DNA from: Paraburkholderia sp. ZP32-5
Lineage (GTDB): Bacteria > Pseudomonadota > Gammaproteobacteria > Burkholderiales > Burkholderiaceae
Direction of reading: 5' to 3'
DNA length: 64,000 nucleotides
Assembly: GCF_021390495.1 (NCBI RefSeq)
Contig: NZ_JAJEJP010000003.1
Span: 992,001 to 1,056,000 of the forward strand
The translations under genes and the position numbers were made by a program. Position 1 is the stretch's first letter. The number at the start of each line of letters is the position of its first letter. Of this stretch, positions 55,369 through 64,000 are shown in pieces. The notes beneath the pieces were generated by a model that was given only the letters and a program-made list of their open reading frames with translations, ran no database searches and was not told the origin of the DNA.

Positions 55369-56439
55369 TCAAGCGGCCTGCTTGCGCAACGCCTCCACGA
55401 CCGCGTCGCCCATGTCACGCGTGCCGACGGAATGCATGCCGTCCTGATGGATGTCGGCGGTACGGTAGCCGGCGGCCAGCACCGCGCGCACGGCGCGTTC
55501 GACGCGGCTCGCGGCCTCCTCCATCTCGAAGCTCTCGCGCAGCATCATCGCCAGCGACAGGATCGCGGCGAGCGGATTGGCGATGTCCTTGCCCGCGATG
55601 TCCGGCGCAGAACCGTGCACGGGCTCGTACAGGCCCTTGCGGTTGTAGCCGAGCGACGCCGAAGGCAGCATGCCGATCGAACCGGTCAGCATCGCCGCGG
55701 CATCCGAAAGAATGTCGCCGAACAGGTTGCCGGTGACGATCACGTCGAACTGCTTGGGCCGGCGCATCAGCATCATCGATGCGGCGTCAACGAACAGATG
55801 GCTCAGTTCGACATCCGGATAATCGTGGCCGACACGCGTCACGACTTCGCGCCACAACTGGCTCGCCTCCAGCACATTGGCCTTGTCCACCGAGCACAGC
55901 TTGCGACGGCGGCCGCGGGCGCTTTCGAACGCGGCACGCGCCACCCGCTCGACCTCCGATTCCGAATAGCGCATCGTGTTGAAGCCGACCCGCTCGCCCT
56001 TCTCGTTGGTTTCGAACCCACGCGGCTGGCCGAAATAGGCATCGCCGTTCAACTCACGCACGATCACCAGATCGAGTCCGTCGACCACTTCCGGCCGCAG
56101 CGTCGACGCGCCGATCAGCTCCGGAAACATATAGGCCGGCCGGAAGTTCGCATACAGCGTCAGCGCTTCGCGCAACTGCAAAAGTCCGGTACCGGGACGG
56201 CGTTCGCGCGGAATGTCGGCTTCGTCGGCCACACCGACCGAGCCGAACAGAATCGCATCGGCCTTGCGCGCCAGTTCCAACGTGGGTGCCGGAAGCGGCA
56301 CGCCGTGGGCCTGAATGCCGGCCTCGCCGATCGGCGCCTCCTGAGTCTCGGCTTGCGGCGCGATGACCCGCAGTACCTTGAGCGCCTGCGCCACGACTTC
56401 CGTGCCGATACCATCACCGGGCATCACTGCAATCTTCAT
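55369..56439 (-). CDS. leuB: LeuB-like 3-isopropylmalate dehydrogenase
   Basis: 356-residue member of the isopropylmalate/isocitrate dehydrogenase family: [10 protein letters not shown], the substrate-binding [23 protein letters not shown], the catalytic Lys in SVDKANVLE, and [16 protein letters not shown] for NAD binding. Motifs expected for LeuB are kept. It follows leuD- and leuC-like genes, but leuA is missing and an ABC importer follows. A leucine-pathway role is possible; as an extra leuCDB set it could act on another 2-alkylmalate. Confidence 0.88.
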   Translation of the reverse strand: MKIAVMPGDGIGTEVVAQALKVLRVIAPQAETQEAPIGEAGIQAHGVPLPAPTLELARKADAILFGSVGVADEADIPRERRPGTGLLQLREALTLYANFRPAYMFPELIGASTLRPEVVDGLDLVIVRELNGDAYFGQPRGFETNEKGERVGFNTMRYSESEVERVARAAFESARGRRRKLCSVDKANVLEASQLWREVVTRVGHDYPDVELSHLFVDAASMMLMRRPKQFDVIVTGNLFGDILSDAAAMLTGSIGMLPSASLGYNRKGLYEPVHGSAPDIAGKDIANPLAAILSLAMMLRESFEMEEAASRVERAVRAVLAAGYRTADIHQDGMHSVGTRDMGDAVVEALRKQAA

Positions 56440-56478
56440 CTGAACCTCTCCTTGGTCGATATCCGTAAGCGTGTAGCT

Positions 56479-57075
56479 TCAATAGACTTGGGCATGGTCG
56501 CGTTCGAATGCATCGATGCGATCGCGATGCGACAGCGTGTATCCGATCTCGTCCATGCCGGACAGCAGACACTGTTTGGCGAACGGCTCCGTCTCGAACC
56601 CATGCACCGAACCATCGGGCAGCGTCGCGGTCTGCGCGGGCAGATCGATTGCGATGCGGCTGCCTGGGTGAGCCGCCAGCGAGTCCAGCAGCGGCAGCAC
56701 CACGGCCTCGGGCAACACGATCGGCAGCAGCCCGTTCTTCAGGCAGTTGATGAAAAAGATGTCGCCGAAACTGGGCGCGATCACCGCGCGGATACCGTAG
56801 TCGTACAGCGCCCAGACCGCATGCTCGCGCGACGAGCCGCAACCGAAGTTGTGATTGGCCACGACGATGCGCGAGTCGCGGTACGCCACTCTGTTGAGCA
56901 CGAAACCAGGCCGTTGCGCGCCGTCGTCATCGAAGCGCAGGGCGCGAAACAGAAACTGGCCGAAGTCGTCGCGGCGGGGTTTCTGCAGAAAGCGCGCGGG
57001 CAAGATCTGGTCGGTATCGCAGTTGATGCCGGCAATCGGCGCGGCCACCGCGTCGAGATAGTTGAGGCTTTCCAT
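56479..57075 (-). CDS. leuD: LeuD-like isopropylmalate isomerase small subunit
   Basis: 198 residues: the aconitase swivelling domain with NCDTDQILPARFL, NFGCGSSREHAVWAL (the conserved active-site Ser-Ser-Arg) and IIAPSFGDIFFINCLKNGLLPI-like segments. ATG 57075 lies just after the leuC stop; the long frame upstream of it runs through leuC and is not coding. It forms a heterodimer with the large subunit. Confidence 0.9.
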   Translation of the reverse strand: MESLNYLDAVAAPIAGINCDTDQILPARFLQKPRRDDFGQFLFRALRFDDDGAQRPGFVLNRVAYRDSRIVVANHNFGCGSSREHAVWALYDYGIRAVIAPSFGDIFFINCLKNGLLPIVLPEAVVLPLLDSLAAHPGSRIAIDLPAQTATLPDGSVHGFETEPFAKQCLLSGMDEIGYTLSHRDRIDAFERDHAQVY

Positions 57076-57077
57076 GC

Positions 57078-58508
57078 TCAGGCTCCCAACAGGCGGCGCA
57101 CGTCGGTCAGATGTCCGGTCACCGCGGCCGCGGCCGCCATCGGCGGGCTCATCAGATGCGTGCGCACGCCGGGCCCCTGGCGGCCCACGAAATTGCGGTT
57201 CGATGTGGACGCACAGCGCTGGCCGGGCGCGGCGATATCGCCGTTGGTCGCGAGGCACATCGAGCAGCCGGGGAAGCGCCACTCGAAGCCCGCGTCCTTG
57301 AACACGCGGTCCAGCCCTTCGGCCTCGGCCTGCGCGCGGACCTGGTGCGATCCCGGCACCACCCATGCCTCGACTCCTGGTGCGACGACCCGGCCGCGCG
57401 CGACCTCGGCCGCGCCGCGCAGATCTTCGATACGTCCGTTGGTGCACGAGCCGATGAATACGCGGTCGATCGCCGTGCCTTCCAGCGCGTCGTCAGGGGT
57501 CAAGCCCATGTAGCCGAGCGCGCGCGACATCGCTTCGCGCGAATCCGGATCGCTCTGTTGCGCGGGGTCGGGCACGCGTCCATCGATCGCGCATGCGTAT
57601 TCGGGCGTGGTGCCCCAGGTCACCATCGGCGCGATCCCGGTCGCGTCGATGCGCACCTCGCGCTCGAAGGTCGCGCCTGGGTCGGTGAACAAGCCGCGCC
57701 AATGCGCGATCGCCCGATCCCAGCGTTCGCCCGCCGGTGCATACGGACGGCCGGCCAGCCATGCGAACGTGGTGTCGTCGGGAGCGATCATGCCGGCGCG
57801 GCCGCCTGCTTCGATCGTCATGTTGCACAGCGTCAGACGGCCTTCCATCGATAAACCGGCGACCGCCGAGCCCGCGTACTCGATCACGTGACCGACCGCG
57901 CCCGCCACGCCGATCCGCGCGATCACCGCGAGGATCAGATCTTTGGCGGTGACGCCGCGGGCCAACGTGCCGTCGAGGATCACGCGCATGTTGCTCGATT
58001 TGCGCTGCCACAGGCATTGCGTGGCGAGCACGTGAGCCACCTCGGTCGCGCCGATTCCGAAAGCCAGCGCGCCCAGCGCGCCGTGCGTGGAAGTATGGCT
58101 ATCCGCGCAGACGATGGTCATGCCGGGCAGGCTCAAGCCCTGCTCCGGTCCGACCACGTGCACAATGCCGCGCCGCGAGTCTTCTATGTCGAACAGCGTG
58201 ATGCCAGATTGAGCGGTATCGCGTTGCAGCGCCGTGATCATCGCGCGCCGCTCGGGATCGGCCACGGACGCCATGCCGTTCGCGCTACTCGATACATAGT
58301 GGTCGGGCGTGCCGAAGGTCCGTTCGGGCGAGCGTGGCTCGAGCCCGCGTTCACGCAGCATGTCGAACGATTGCGCGGTCACGTCGTGAACGAAATGGCG
58401 GTCGATGAACAATAAGTCTTGTCCATCGTCGCGCGACATAACCCGGTGAGCATCCCAGATTTTGTCGTAAAGGGTCCGCGGACCATCCATCGCGTGGTCG
58501 AGTGGCAT
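57078..58508 (-). CDS. leuC: LeuC-like isopropylmalate isomerase large subunit
   Basis: 476 residues. [10 protein letters not shown] at the N-terminus, [33 protein letters not shown], and the 4Fe-4S ligand cysteines in IGSCTNGR and in [12 protein letters not shown] 58508 is used; other in-frame ATGs at 58526 and 58592 are possible but lie outside homology. It heads the run leuC-leuD-leuB-SBP-ATPase-permease-SDR-SBP-SMP30, all minus strand. Specificity cannot be read from the sequence alone. Confidence 0.9.
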   Translation of the reverse strand: MPLDHAMDGPRTLYDKIWDAHRVMSRDDGQDLLFIDRHFVHDVTAQSFDMLRERGLEPRSPERTFGTPDHYVSSSANGMASVADPERRAMITALQRDTAQSGITLFDIEDSRRGIVHVVGPEQGLSLPGMTIVCADSHTSTHGALGALAFGIGATEVAHVLATQCLWQRKSSNMRVILDGTLARGVTAKDLILAVIARIGVAGAVGHVIEYAGSAVAGLSMEGRLTLCNMTIEAGGRAGMIAPDDTTFAWLAGRPYAPAGERWDRAIAHWRGLFTDPGATFEREVRIDATGIAPMVTWGTTPEYACAIDGRVPDPAQQSDPDSREAMSRALGYMGLTPDDALEGTAIDRVFIGSCTNGRIEDLRGAAEVARGRVVAPGVEAWVVPGSHQVRAQAEAEGLDRVFKDAGFEWRFPGCSMCLATNGDIAAPGQRCASTSNRNFVGRQGPGVRTHLMSPPMAAAAAVTGHLTDVRRLLGA

Positions 58509-58690
58509 CGCTTCGTCTCGCTCCATCAATGTGTCGGCCGCGGCAAGCCTGGCCGTGCGGTTACGCAATTGATCCTGATGTGCGAGCATCATGCATCAGG
58601 CGAACTGGCTTGTACGTGGTGTTTTGGCAAGGCACCATCGCCGATCGCGATGATAGGGATATGCCTGGGTGGCTTCGGTTTCAGTTCGCG

Positions 58691-59626
58691 CTACGCGCGA
58701 TCTTTCGAACGCATCAGGCTCGGACGGATGCCGAAACGCCGCACCATCGCGCGGCTAAATGCATGTTCCGATTGATAGCCGGCCTGCGTGGCAATGGAAG
58801 CAATCGAATCTTTACTCCGCAGCAGACGCATGCGGGCGAAATCGAGCCGTAAATCCGTGGCAAACGCGAGCGGCGGTTGCCCGCAGACACGACGAAAACT
58901 TCTTACCAGCGTGGCGCGCGACGTGTCGGCCACTACGGCAAGTTCATCGAGGGACCAGTTGCGGGTTAGATCTGTGATCAACGCGATCACAACCCGCGAA
59001 GTGACTTCATCTCCGAGAAGTCGCACCAGTCCGATCGTCGGCGGGCTCTCTTCGAGATGAAGACGAAGCAGCATCAGAAACAGGACACTGGCGAGTTCTG
59101 TCGCAATCAATCTTCCGCCTACACGTTCTTCGTCGAGTTCGTCGCGGATTGCTATCAGCAACGTACTGAGCCGATCGATGCCGCTATCCCCGGCGTGCAT
59201 CACGAGAAGATCCGGCAACACGGCCAACACCGGATTGCCAGGTGTTTCGAACGCCAGACGCCCGCAAATAAGCTCGGTGCCCGATGCATGAGCGTTGGAC
59301 TGCGGCACTCTAAGCGCATTAGGCAAAGCAGCGGGCACGCCCTCCGCGATCGATAACTTCGCGGAGCGGACCACATGCGCATTGCCATGCGGCAAAAGGA
59401 CAACATCTCCCGCTTCGATCGTGAGCGGGCCAGCACTGATCTGTTCGAGCACGCAACTGCCGCGCACGACGATATGGAACCATGCCTGACCCGCCGATGC
59501 ATGTTGGTTGGCTTGCGCCCATTCGTTATCGAAATGGCACAACTCGTCGATGATCAGTTGCGCGCGCAGCAACGGCGCAATTGCTTCAAAGGCGTCGATG
59601 GTTTGATCGGTGAAATCTTTTTTCAT
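58691..59626 (-). CDS. RclR-like AraC-family transcriptional regulator (paralog 3)
   Basis: 311 residues of the same type as the proteins at 126 and 28214: cupin-type N-terminal domain (IEAGDVVLLPHGNAHV) and a C-terminal AraC domain (LDELAVVADTSRATLVRSF, ASIATQAGYQSEHAFSRAM). The RclR-type cysteines correspond to Cys30 (DELCHFDNEW) and Cys121 (ICGRLAF). ATG 59626 has AGGA six bases upstream; earlier in-frame starts lie in the promoter. It is divergent from a chloroperoxidase-type hydrolase. One half-site of the operator (59629-59634) overlaps its own ribosome site, suggesting autoregulation. Confidence 0.86.
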   Translation of the reverse strand: MKKDFTDQTIDAFEAIAPLLRAQLIIDELCHFDNEWAQANQHASAGQAWFHIVVRGSCVLEQISAGPLTIEAGDVVLLPHGNAHVVRSAKLSIAEGVPAALPNALRVPQSNAHASGTELICGRLAFETPGNPVLAVLPDLLVMHAGDSGIDRLSTLLIAIRDELDEERVGGRLIATELASVLFLMLLRLHLEESPPTIGLVRLLGDEVTSRVVIALITDLTRNWSLDELAVVADTSRATLVRSFRRVCGQPPLAFATDLRLDFARMRLLRSKDSIASIATQAGYQSEHAFSRAMVRRFGIRPSLMRSKDRA

Positions 59627-59628
59627 TT

Positions 59629-59693
59629 TGATCCTGGCGGGTATAACAATGATCCGTTCGGTCATTGACACGCACCGTGACGGCCTCTAAGCT
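59629..59693 (+). promoter_or_regulatory. RclR-type promoter of the chloroperoxidase-like gene
   Basis: TGATCC (59629-59634) and TGATCC (59650-59655), 21 bp apart, then TTGACA (59665-59670), 17 bases and TAAGCT (59688-59693). The spacing is identical to the promoters at 1161, 29373 and 35278. Confidence 0.65.
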
Positions 59694-59900
59694 CAAGCCA
59701 TTAAATACAGGCTAAAGAAATTAAATAAAGAATTTCACGAAATAATAATAAATGCACGATAAAAATACAATTACATAACGTTGAAATTTAAATTGATGGA
59801 GGTAAAGTAATCGATATAAACGATCGTGCAATTGCTTATTGAAAAATAAAATTCGTTGAATTTCTTCGTTACGTGACAATTGAAATTGCCGCTAAAAATT
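59694..59900. other. AT-rich intergenic segment
   Basis: About 200 bases rich in A/T runs (for example AAATAATAATAAATGC, GAAATTTAAATTG) in an otherwise GC-rich window. It forms the leader between the promoter at 59629-59693 and the hydrolase gene. No gene or palindrome was recognised. Such DNA is often bent or bound by H-NS-like proteins. Confidence 0.6.
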
Positions 59901-59914
59901 CAGGAGAAGATGCG

Positions 59915-60739
59915 ATGCCCTCTCTCACCGTGCAAGACGGAACTCAGATTTTTTACAAGGATTGGGGGCAAGGTCAGCCCATTGTCTTTCATCACGGCTG
60001 GCCGCTGAGCGCAGACGACTGGGACACCCAGATGCTGTTTTTCCTGCAGCACGGTTATCGGGTTATCGCGCACGACCGTCGCGGACATGGACGATCGACG
60101 CAGACGTCGGTCGGCAATGACATGGATACCTACGCGCGCGATGTCGCCGAACTCGTCACGGCGCTGGACCTGCGCGACGCGATCCATATCGGTCATTCAA
60201 CGGGTGGCGGTGAGGTCACACGTTACGTTGCGCGCCACGGCAAAGGCCGTGTCGCCAAGGCCGTGCTTGTCAGTGCGATCCCGCCGGTGATGCTCAAGAG
60301 CGAGCGCAATCCCGGCGGCCTGCCGATCGAAGTATTCGACGATCTGCGCCAGCAGTTTGCCACCAGCCGCGCGCAGTTCTATCTCGACGTTCCTGGTGGT
60401 CCGTTCTACGGGTTCAATCGCCCCGGCGTCAAAACAATCGATGGTGTCGTTCACAACTGGTGGCGCCAGGGAATGATGGGCGGCGCGCTGGCCCAATACG
60501 AGTGCATCAAGGTCTTTTCGGAAACGGATCTGACCGAAGATCTGGAAATGATCGACGTGCCGACGCTCGTGCTTCATGGCGACGACGACCAGATCGTTCC
60601 TTATCAGGATGCCGCGCTGCTTTCGGCAAAAATCCTCAAAAATGCGACGCTAAAGATATATCCCGGTTATCCGCACGGAATGCTGACCACTCATGCCGAC
60701 GTGCTCAATCCGGACATCCTCGATTTCATTAAAAGCTGA
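59915..60739 (+). CDS. Alpha/beta hydrolase, non-heme chloroperoxidase type
   Basis: 274 residues: the oxyanion region [22 protein letters not shown], the nucleophile elbow GHSTGGGEV (Ser), Asp in HGDDDQIVP, and His in PGYPHGM. This is the cofactor-free haloperoxidase/arylesterase group; perhydrolysis with halide is a side activity in many members. ATG 59915 has CAGGAGA seven bases before. It is controlled by the RclR-type promoter upstream and followed by an isochorismatase-like gene. Confidence 0.9.
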   Translation: MPSLTVQDGTQIFYKDWGQGQPIVFHHGWPLSADDWDTQMLFFLQHGYRVIAHDRRGHGRSTQTSVGNDMDTYARDVAELVTALDLRDAIHIGHSTGGGEVTRYVARHGKGRVAKAVLVSAIPPVMLKSERNPGGLPIEVFDDLRQQFATSRAQFYLDVPGGPFYGFNRPGVKTIDGVVHNWWRQGMMGGALAQYECIKVFSETDLTEDLEMIDVPTLVLHGDDDQIVPYQDAALLSAKILKNATLKIYPGYPHGMLTTHADVLNPDILDFIKS

Positions 60740-60804
60740 TACAGCGTTTCGCACACACATTCGCAGAAGTGCCATGACTATTTGTTGAATCAAGGGGATG
60801 CCAA

Positions 60805-61650
60805 ATGTCTAAAGATGATTCGCCGCCGGATAATGCGTCGCGGCGCGGTTTTGTAGTCGGCACGAGTATTCTTGCCACAGGGGCGGTCATGGGACTTGCC
60901 GGGTCCGCGAGAGCGGCTGGCGCAACCGCAGCGGGTTCGCAAGACTCAACAAGCGGTCGTTCGGCCGAGTCGTCGGGTCAGGGAATGGGCGACATCCGCA
61001 ACACGAATACCGCCGTGGTCTTCATCGATCCACAGAACGATGTTCTCAGCGACAAAGGCGTCAACTGGGGCGCGGTCGGCGCCAGCGTCACCGAAAATCA
61101 CACCATCGAGAACATGACGAAGATATTCGTGGCGGCCAAGCAGTTGGGATACAACGTCTTCATTTCACCGCACTTCTTCTATCCGACCGACTACGGCTGG
61201 CAATACTACGATCCGCTGGAAACGGAGGAAGTCAGGAATAAGTCTTTTGCCCGCCAGGGGCCGCTCAATCTGACTGGCCTGAAGGGGTCCGGCGCCGACT
61301 GGCTCGATCAGTTCAAGCCGTACATCGAGGACGGCAAGACGATCGTCGTCAGCCCTCACAAGGTGTGGGGACCGGAAACCAACGATCTCGTGCTGCAGCT
61401 CCGCAAGCGTGGGGTTCAGAAGGTAATCCTCGGCGGCATGCTTGCGAACATGTGCGTCGAATCACATCTGCGAGAGCTGCTGGAACAGGGATTTCAGGTT
61501 GCGGTCATCAAGGATGCGACCGCGGGCCCGCGTCATCCTGTCTGGGGTGATGGCTACAAGGCCGCGCTGGTCAACTACAACTTCCTCGCCCACGCTGTGT
61601 GGACCACGGATGAAGTCGTCGGGAAAATGCATCCCAGTGCCGTGGGTTAA
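60805..61650 (+). CDS. Tat-exported isochorismatase-family cysteine hydrolase
   Basis: 281 residues with a twin-arginine signal (NASRRGFVVGTS, then a hydrophobic stretch to SARA), so it is exported folded to the periplasm. The hydrolase domain has the catalytic Asp in VVFIDPQND, a Lys in VSPHKVWGP and the Cys in GGMLANMCVESHL. The triad is complete. It lies 65 bases after the chloroperoxidase-like gene and is probably co-transcribed. Similar exported proteins are found next to haloperoxidases; substrate unknown. Confidence 0.88.
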   Translation: MSKDDSPPDNASRRGFVVGTSILATGAVMGLAGSARAAGATAAGSQDSTSGRSAESSGQGMGDIRNTNTAVVFIDPQNDVLSDKGVNWGAVGASVTENHTIENMTKIFVAAKQLGYNVFISPHFFYPTDYGWQYYDPLETEEVRNKSFARQGPLNLTGLKGSGADWLDQFKPYIEDGKTIVVSPHKVWGPETNDLVLQLRKRGVQKVILGGMLANMCVESHLRELLEQGFQVAVIKDATAGPRHPVWGDGYKAALVNYNFLAHAVWTTDEVVGKMHPSAVG

Positions 61651-61672
61651 AAGTCACTTTGCTTGATCCGTT

Positions 61673-61710
61673 GGAGCGTCCTCGCGGAAGCTGGATGGTG
61701 AGGACGCTCC
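61673..61710 (+). terminator. Hairpin after the isochorismatase-like gene
   Basis: GGAGCGTCCTC (61673-61683) and GAGGACGCTCC (61700-61710) form an 11 bp perfect stem 22 bases after the stop. No T run follows, so termination is uncertain. Confidence 0.5.
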
Positions 61711-61825
61711 GGTTCAAACGGCAATATTTCGTCAGGCTCTGTGAGGCCGTGCAATCTCGCGGCCTCGCTCAAATCGGCAATAGGAACGGGACGTATCCAT
61801 TGATTGCCAGCCAGGAGGATCATGA

Positions 61826-62044
61826 ATGACTTCAGCAACTGAAAATCAGGGACTTCCCGTTCAGTCCGGTATGAAGACGGATTCAACCGATTCCGCTACG
61901 GACGTTCCGGAATCCGGCCAGCCTGACGCGAGTGAAAACCTGGAGCGATCGCTCGACGAAGCACTCGACGAGACGTTCCCCGCGAGCGATCCGATCGCCG
62001 TGAGTTCGGCTCGGACGAGCAATCATCCAGTAAAGCCGACCTGA
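61826..62044 (+). CDS. Small acidic protein with DETFPASDP motif
   Basis: 72 residues, polar and acidic, with LDEALDETFPASDPIAVS near the C-terminus, a motif seen at the end of many short proteobacterial proteins of unknown function. AGGAGG (61813-61818) lies seven bases before ATG 61826. A competing ATG at 61822 would give only six codons. It has no membrane or signal segment. It stands between the Tat hydrolase and a LysR gene. Confidence 0.7.
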   Translation: MTSATENQGLPVQSGMKTDSTDSATDVPESGQPDASENLERSLDEALDETFPASDPIAVSSARTSNHPVKPT

Positions 62045-62300
62045 CGATATCCATCAGAGCGTAGCCGGCGCGAATGATCTGCTGAGTATTGGTCCGCGTT
62101 CGCACGCAGATGGACGCCACATATCCGCGCATTGGTTTGCCACGACCCTTGAGATAACAACAAGCTCAGGAAGTGAGCTGTTCCCGACTCGACGCCTCAC
62201 CGCATCTCGCGACGCGCACGCTTTCGCGCCGCCCGCCGACGACACCGCCGATGGCATTAACAGGCCGTCTCGTTCACCCGAATGCGCATCCGGAAATCCT

Positions 62301-63290
62301 ATGCTTGATCTGAACGACTTTCTCTATTTCGTGCAGGTGGTTGATACCGGTGGCATTTCCGCGGCCGCAACGGCACTTCAGCGCGCGGCCTCCACGGTCA
62401 GCTACCGCATCCAGCAGCTCGAATGTGAACTCGGACTGGCGCTACTGGCCCGCACGACGCGAAGCATCGTGATGACACAGGCCGGCGAGGAGTTCTACCG
62501 TTACGCGACCTCCATGCTGGAGCGCGCGAATGAAGCGGAAAGGGTCATGCGCAGTCGCTGCAAGGAACCGGCAGGCATTGTCCATTACGCGGTGGCACCG
62601 GCTATCGCTCAGTTCGCGATGCCCGGCATGCTGCTTGCCTTTCTCGCCCAATATCCGAAGATCCAACTCGTACAGCACGTCGTCGATTCGCAGACGGATA
62701 TCGTCGCGCGCCGGTACGATCTCGCGATTCACGCTCATTCAGGGCCGCTGCCCGACTCACAGTTGATCCAGCGGCCCCTGGCGGAAGTGCCCTGGCATCT
62801 GTTTGCCTCTGCCGATTATTTGCGCCGGGTTGGTCCTTTGAAGTCTCCTGACGATCTCGACAACTGCGAGACTCTGGTTATGAAACGAGAGGATGCGAAC
62901 CCGGCGTGGCGCATGCACTCGGAGCGCGACAAAACTCAATTCGCGGTGGTCCGGCTGCGTCCCCGCATCTATGGCGCGTGCACGGCGACGTTAAAAGAAG
63001 CGGCTGAGGCGGGGCTAGGCATTGTCGCGTTGCCTGCCTACATTTGCCGTCAGGAAGTCTTGTGTGGTCGCCTGCGCCGCGTATTGCCGGATTGGATTGC
63101 TCTGGAATCGACAGTCACGGCGCTGATGCCGCACCGAGGTTTGACCGCTGGTGCTCGCGCATTTATAGACCACATCGCAACGGCGTTTCCTTCCGCGGTG
63201 CGCTTCTGCGTGAGTAGCGAGTCTGAGACCGTGGAGGCGCGGGGCAATTTGCCGGAGGAGCTTGGTCTGACGTCCAGGTCGGGCCGCTAG
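62301..63290 (+). CDS. LysR-family transcriptional regulator
   Basis: 329 residues: LysR domain (LNDFLYFVQVVDTGGISAAATALQRAASTVSYRIQQLE) and an effector domain of the AaeR/DsdC-like type (DLAIHAHSGPLPDSQLIQRPL). It is somewhat longer than usual because of a C-terminal tail (after SAVRFCVSS). It is convergent with the nickel transporter gene. The 256 bases before it hold no recognised gene. Target unknown. Confidence 0.86.
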   Translation: MLDLNDFLYFVQVVDTGGISAAATALQRAASTVSYRIQQLECELGLALLARTTRSIVMTQAGEEFYRYATSMLERANEAERVMRSRCKEPAGIVHYAVAPAIAQFAMPGMLLAFLAQYPKIQLVQHVVDSQTDIVARRYDLAIHAHSGPLPDSQLIQRPLAEVPWHLFASADYLRRVGPLKSPDDLDNCETLVMKREDANPAWRMHSERDKTQFAVVRLRPRIYGACTATLKEAAEAGLGIVALPAYICRQEVLCGRLRRVLPDWIALESTVTALMPHRGLTAGARAFIDHIATAFPSAVRFCVSSESETVEARGNLPEELGLTSRSGR

Positions 63291-63338
63291 ATTTGCGGCA
63301 CTTTTAGAGCCACCCCCTGACGCACCGCTTTTCCGCAA

Positions 63339-64000
63339 TCAGCGCGACCCCGCCGATTGAGTCTCGATGTCGTCCAGCCCTTTCGCCTTGTAGATCAGAT
63401 AAGACATTCCCCAAGCGACGACAAACACGCCAATGATGAAGAATCCCAGATTGTTGAAGTTGTTGTTGAGCGTGGCGATGGCGGTCCAGAACGCACCCGC
63501 TTCTTCCCCAAGTCCGAGTTTGTCCTGAATCAGCCCCAGTGTCTCGATGCCGCCGATCAACAGCGCAACGACGACCGACACGAGCGTGATAGTCAGGTTG
63601 TAGTAAAGCTTGCGGATCGGCCGGACGAACGCCCATTCATAGGCGCTCAACATCAGGATGCCATCCGTTGTGTCGACCAGCGACATACCCGCCGCGAAAA
63701 GCGCCGGAAAAACGAGAATGGTCCAGATCGACAAGCCCTGCGAGGCCTGAGTCGCCGAGATGCCGAGCAGACTCACCTCGGTTGCGGTATCGAAGCCAAG
63801 TCCGAAAAGGAAACCCAGCGGGAACATCCACAGCGGGTTCGAAACCAGCCGGAAAAGCGGTCGAAATAGCCGTGCAATGAGCCCCCGGTTACCCAGCAGA
63901 ATGTCCAGATCCTCTTCCACATAAGGCAGACCTCGTCGCACGCGGTTGAATGCCTTCCACACGCCACGCAAGATCACGATGTTCATCGTGGCGATCAGGA
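63339..64000 (-). CDS. NiCoT nickel/cobalt permease (HoxN/NixA family), C-terminal part
   Basis: Partial: at least 220 residues run to the window edge, and the frame is still open there. Membrane segments include MFPLGFLFGLGFDTATEV, which carries the family signature LGFDTATE, and LVFPALFAAGMSLVDTTDGILM. The family takes up Ni or Co for urease, hydrogenase or cobalamin. It ends with a hydrophilic IYKAKGLDDIETQSAGSR tail. The N-terminal helices with the HxDxDH motif would lie beyond 64000. Confidence 0.9.
   Translation of the reverse strand, partial: LIATMNIVILRGVWKAFNRVRRGLPYVEEDLDILLGNRGLIARLFRPLFRLVSNPLWMFPLGFLFGLGFDTATEVSLLGISATQASQGLSIWTILVFPALFAAGMSLVDTTDGILMLSAYEWAFVRPIRKLYYNLTITLVSVVVALLIGGIETLGLIQDKLGLGEEAGAFWTAIATLNNNFNNLGFFIIGVFVVAWGMSYLIYKAKGLDDIETQSAGSR

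Noticed and set aside
55267..57513. A 748-codon open frame on the plus strand opposite leuD and leuB
   Set aside because: It runs antisense to two clear family proteins and is Arg/His-rich without domains; a GC-rich codon-bias shadow.
59694..59900. Replication origin (AT-rich segment)
   Set aside because: No iterons, DnaA-box cluster or rep/par genes nearby.

Overview
The window looks like a chromosome or megaplasmid segment of a soil betaproteobacterium of the Burkholderia/Paraburkholderia type. Reasons: high GC, OmpC-type porins with QSSVTLYG after the signal peptide, tripartite tricarboxylate (Tct/Bug) transporters, many LysR and AraC regulators, and aromatic-degradation genes. No rRNA, tRNA, insertion sequence or CRISPR array was seen. 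Products are assigned from protein motifs and remembered families; no search was run.

Layout. 0.1-8.5 kb: an RclR-like AraC regulator, glutaredoxin, a LysR regulator, glycerate kinase plus pyruvate kinase, a remnant of a short-chain dehydrogenase, two glutathione transferases and a TetR regulator. 8.6-23.3 kb: a complete lower pathway for 3-hydroxyanthranilate (nbaF-C and nbaE-H-J-I-G-D) followed by a frameshifted FMN reductase and a DUF4863/PnbB-family protein that is the best candidate for the hydroxylaminobenzoate mutase; then a porin, an AraC and a LysR regulator, a protein matching 2-nitrobenzoate nitroreductase NbaA, and an MHS-type MFS importer. Three promoters in this cluster carry the same LysR-type operator with identical spacing, which ties uptake, nitro reduction and ring cleavage into one regulon. 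23.4-39.9 kb: a redox/electrophile-stress island with a MocR regulator, two nitroreductases, azoreductase, three AhpD-like proteins (two almost identical), SDR/NmrA/quinone reductases, a GST, a second RclR-like regulator and an RclC/YkgB-like membrane protein, ending with LysE and TauE exporters and a LysR regulator. 39.9-49.6 kb: two back-to-back TctC + amidohydrolase cassettes, one with TctB and TctA, plus a porin and two divergent LysR regulators. 49.7-58.5 kb: a long minus-strand run with leuCDB-like genes, a NitT/TauT-type ABC importer with two binding proteins, an SDR and an SMP-30 lactonase. 58.7-64 kb: a third RclR-like regulator divergent from a chloroperoxidase-type hydrolase and a Tat-exported isochorismatase-like hydrolase, a small acidic protein, a LysR regulator and the end of a NiCoT nickel/cobalt transporter that runs off the window.

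Main regulatory observation: four promoters (glutaredoxin, AhpD-like, RclC-like, chloroperoxidase) share two TGA-type half-sites 21 bp apart at one fixed distance from the -35 box. The three RclR-like regulators, which keep both cysteines of the hypochlorite sensor RclR, lie near or beside these promoters. This looks like a dispersed reactive-chlorine/oxidant regulon. A second observation is a duplicated promoter that links a LysR/TauE locus (38.9 kb) to the RclR-like regulator at 28.2 kb.
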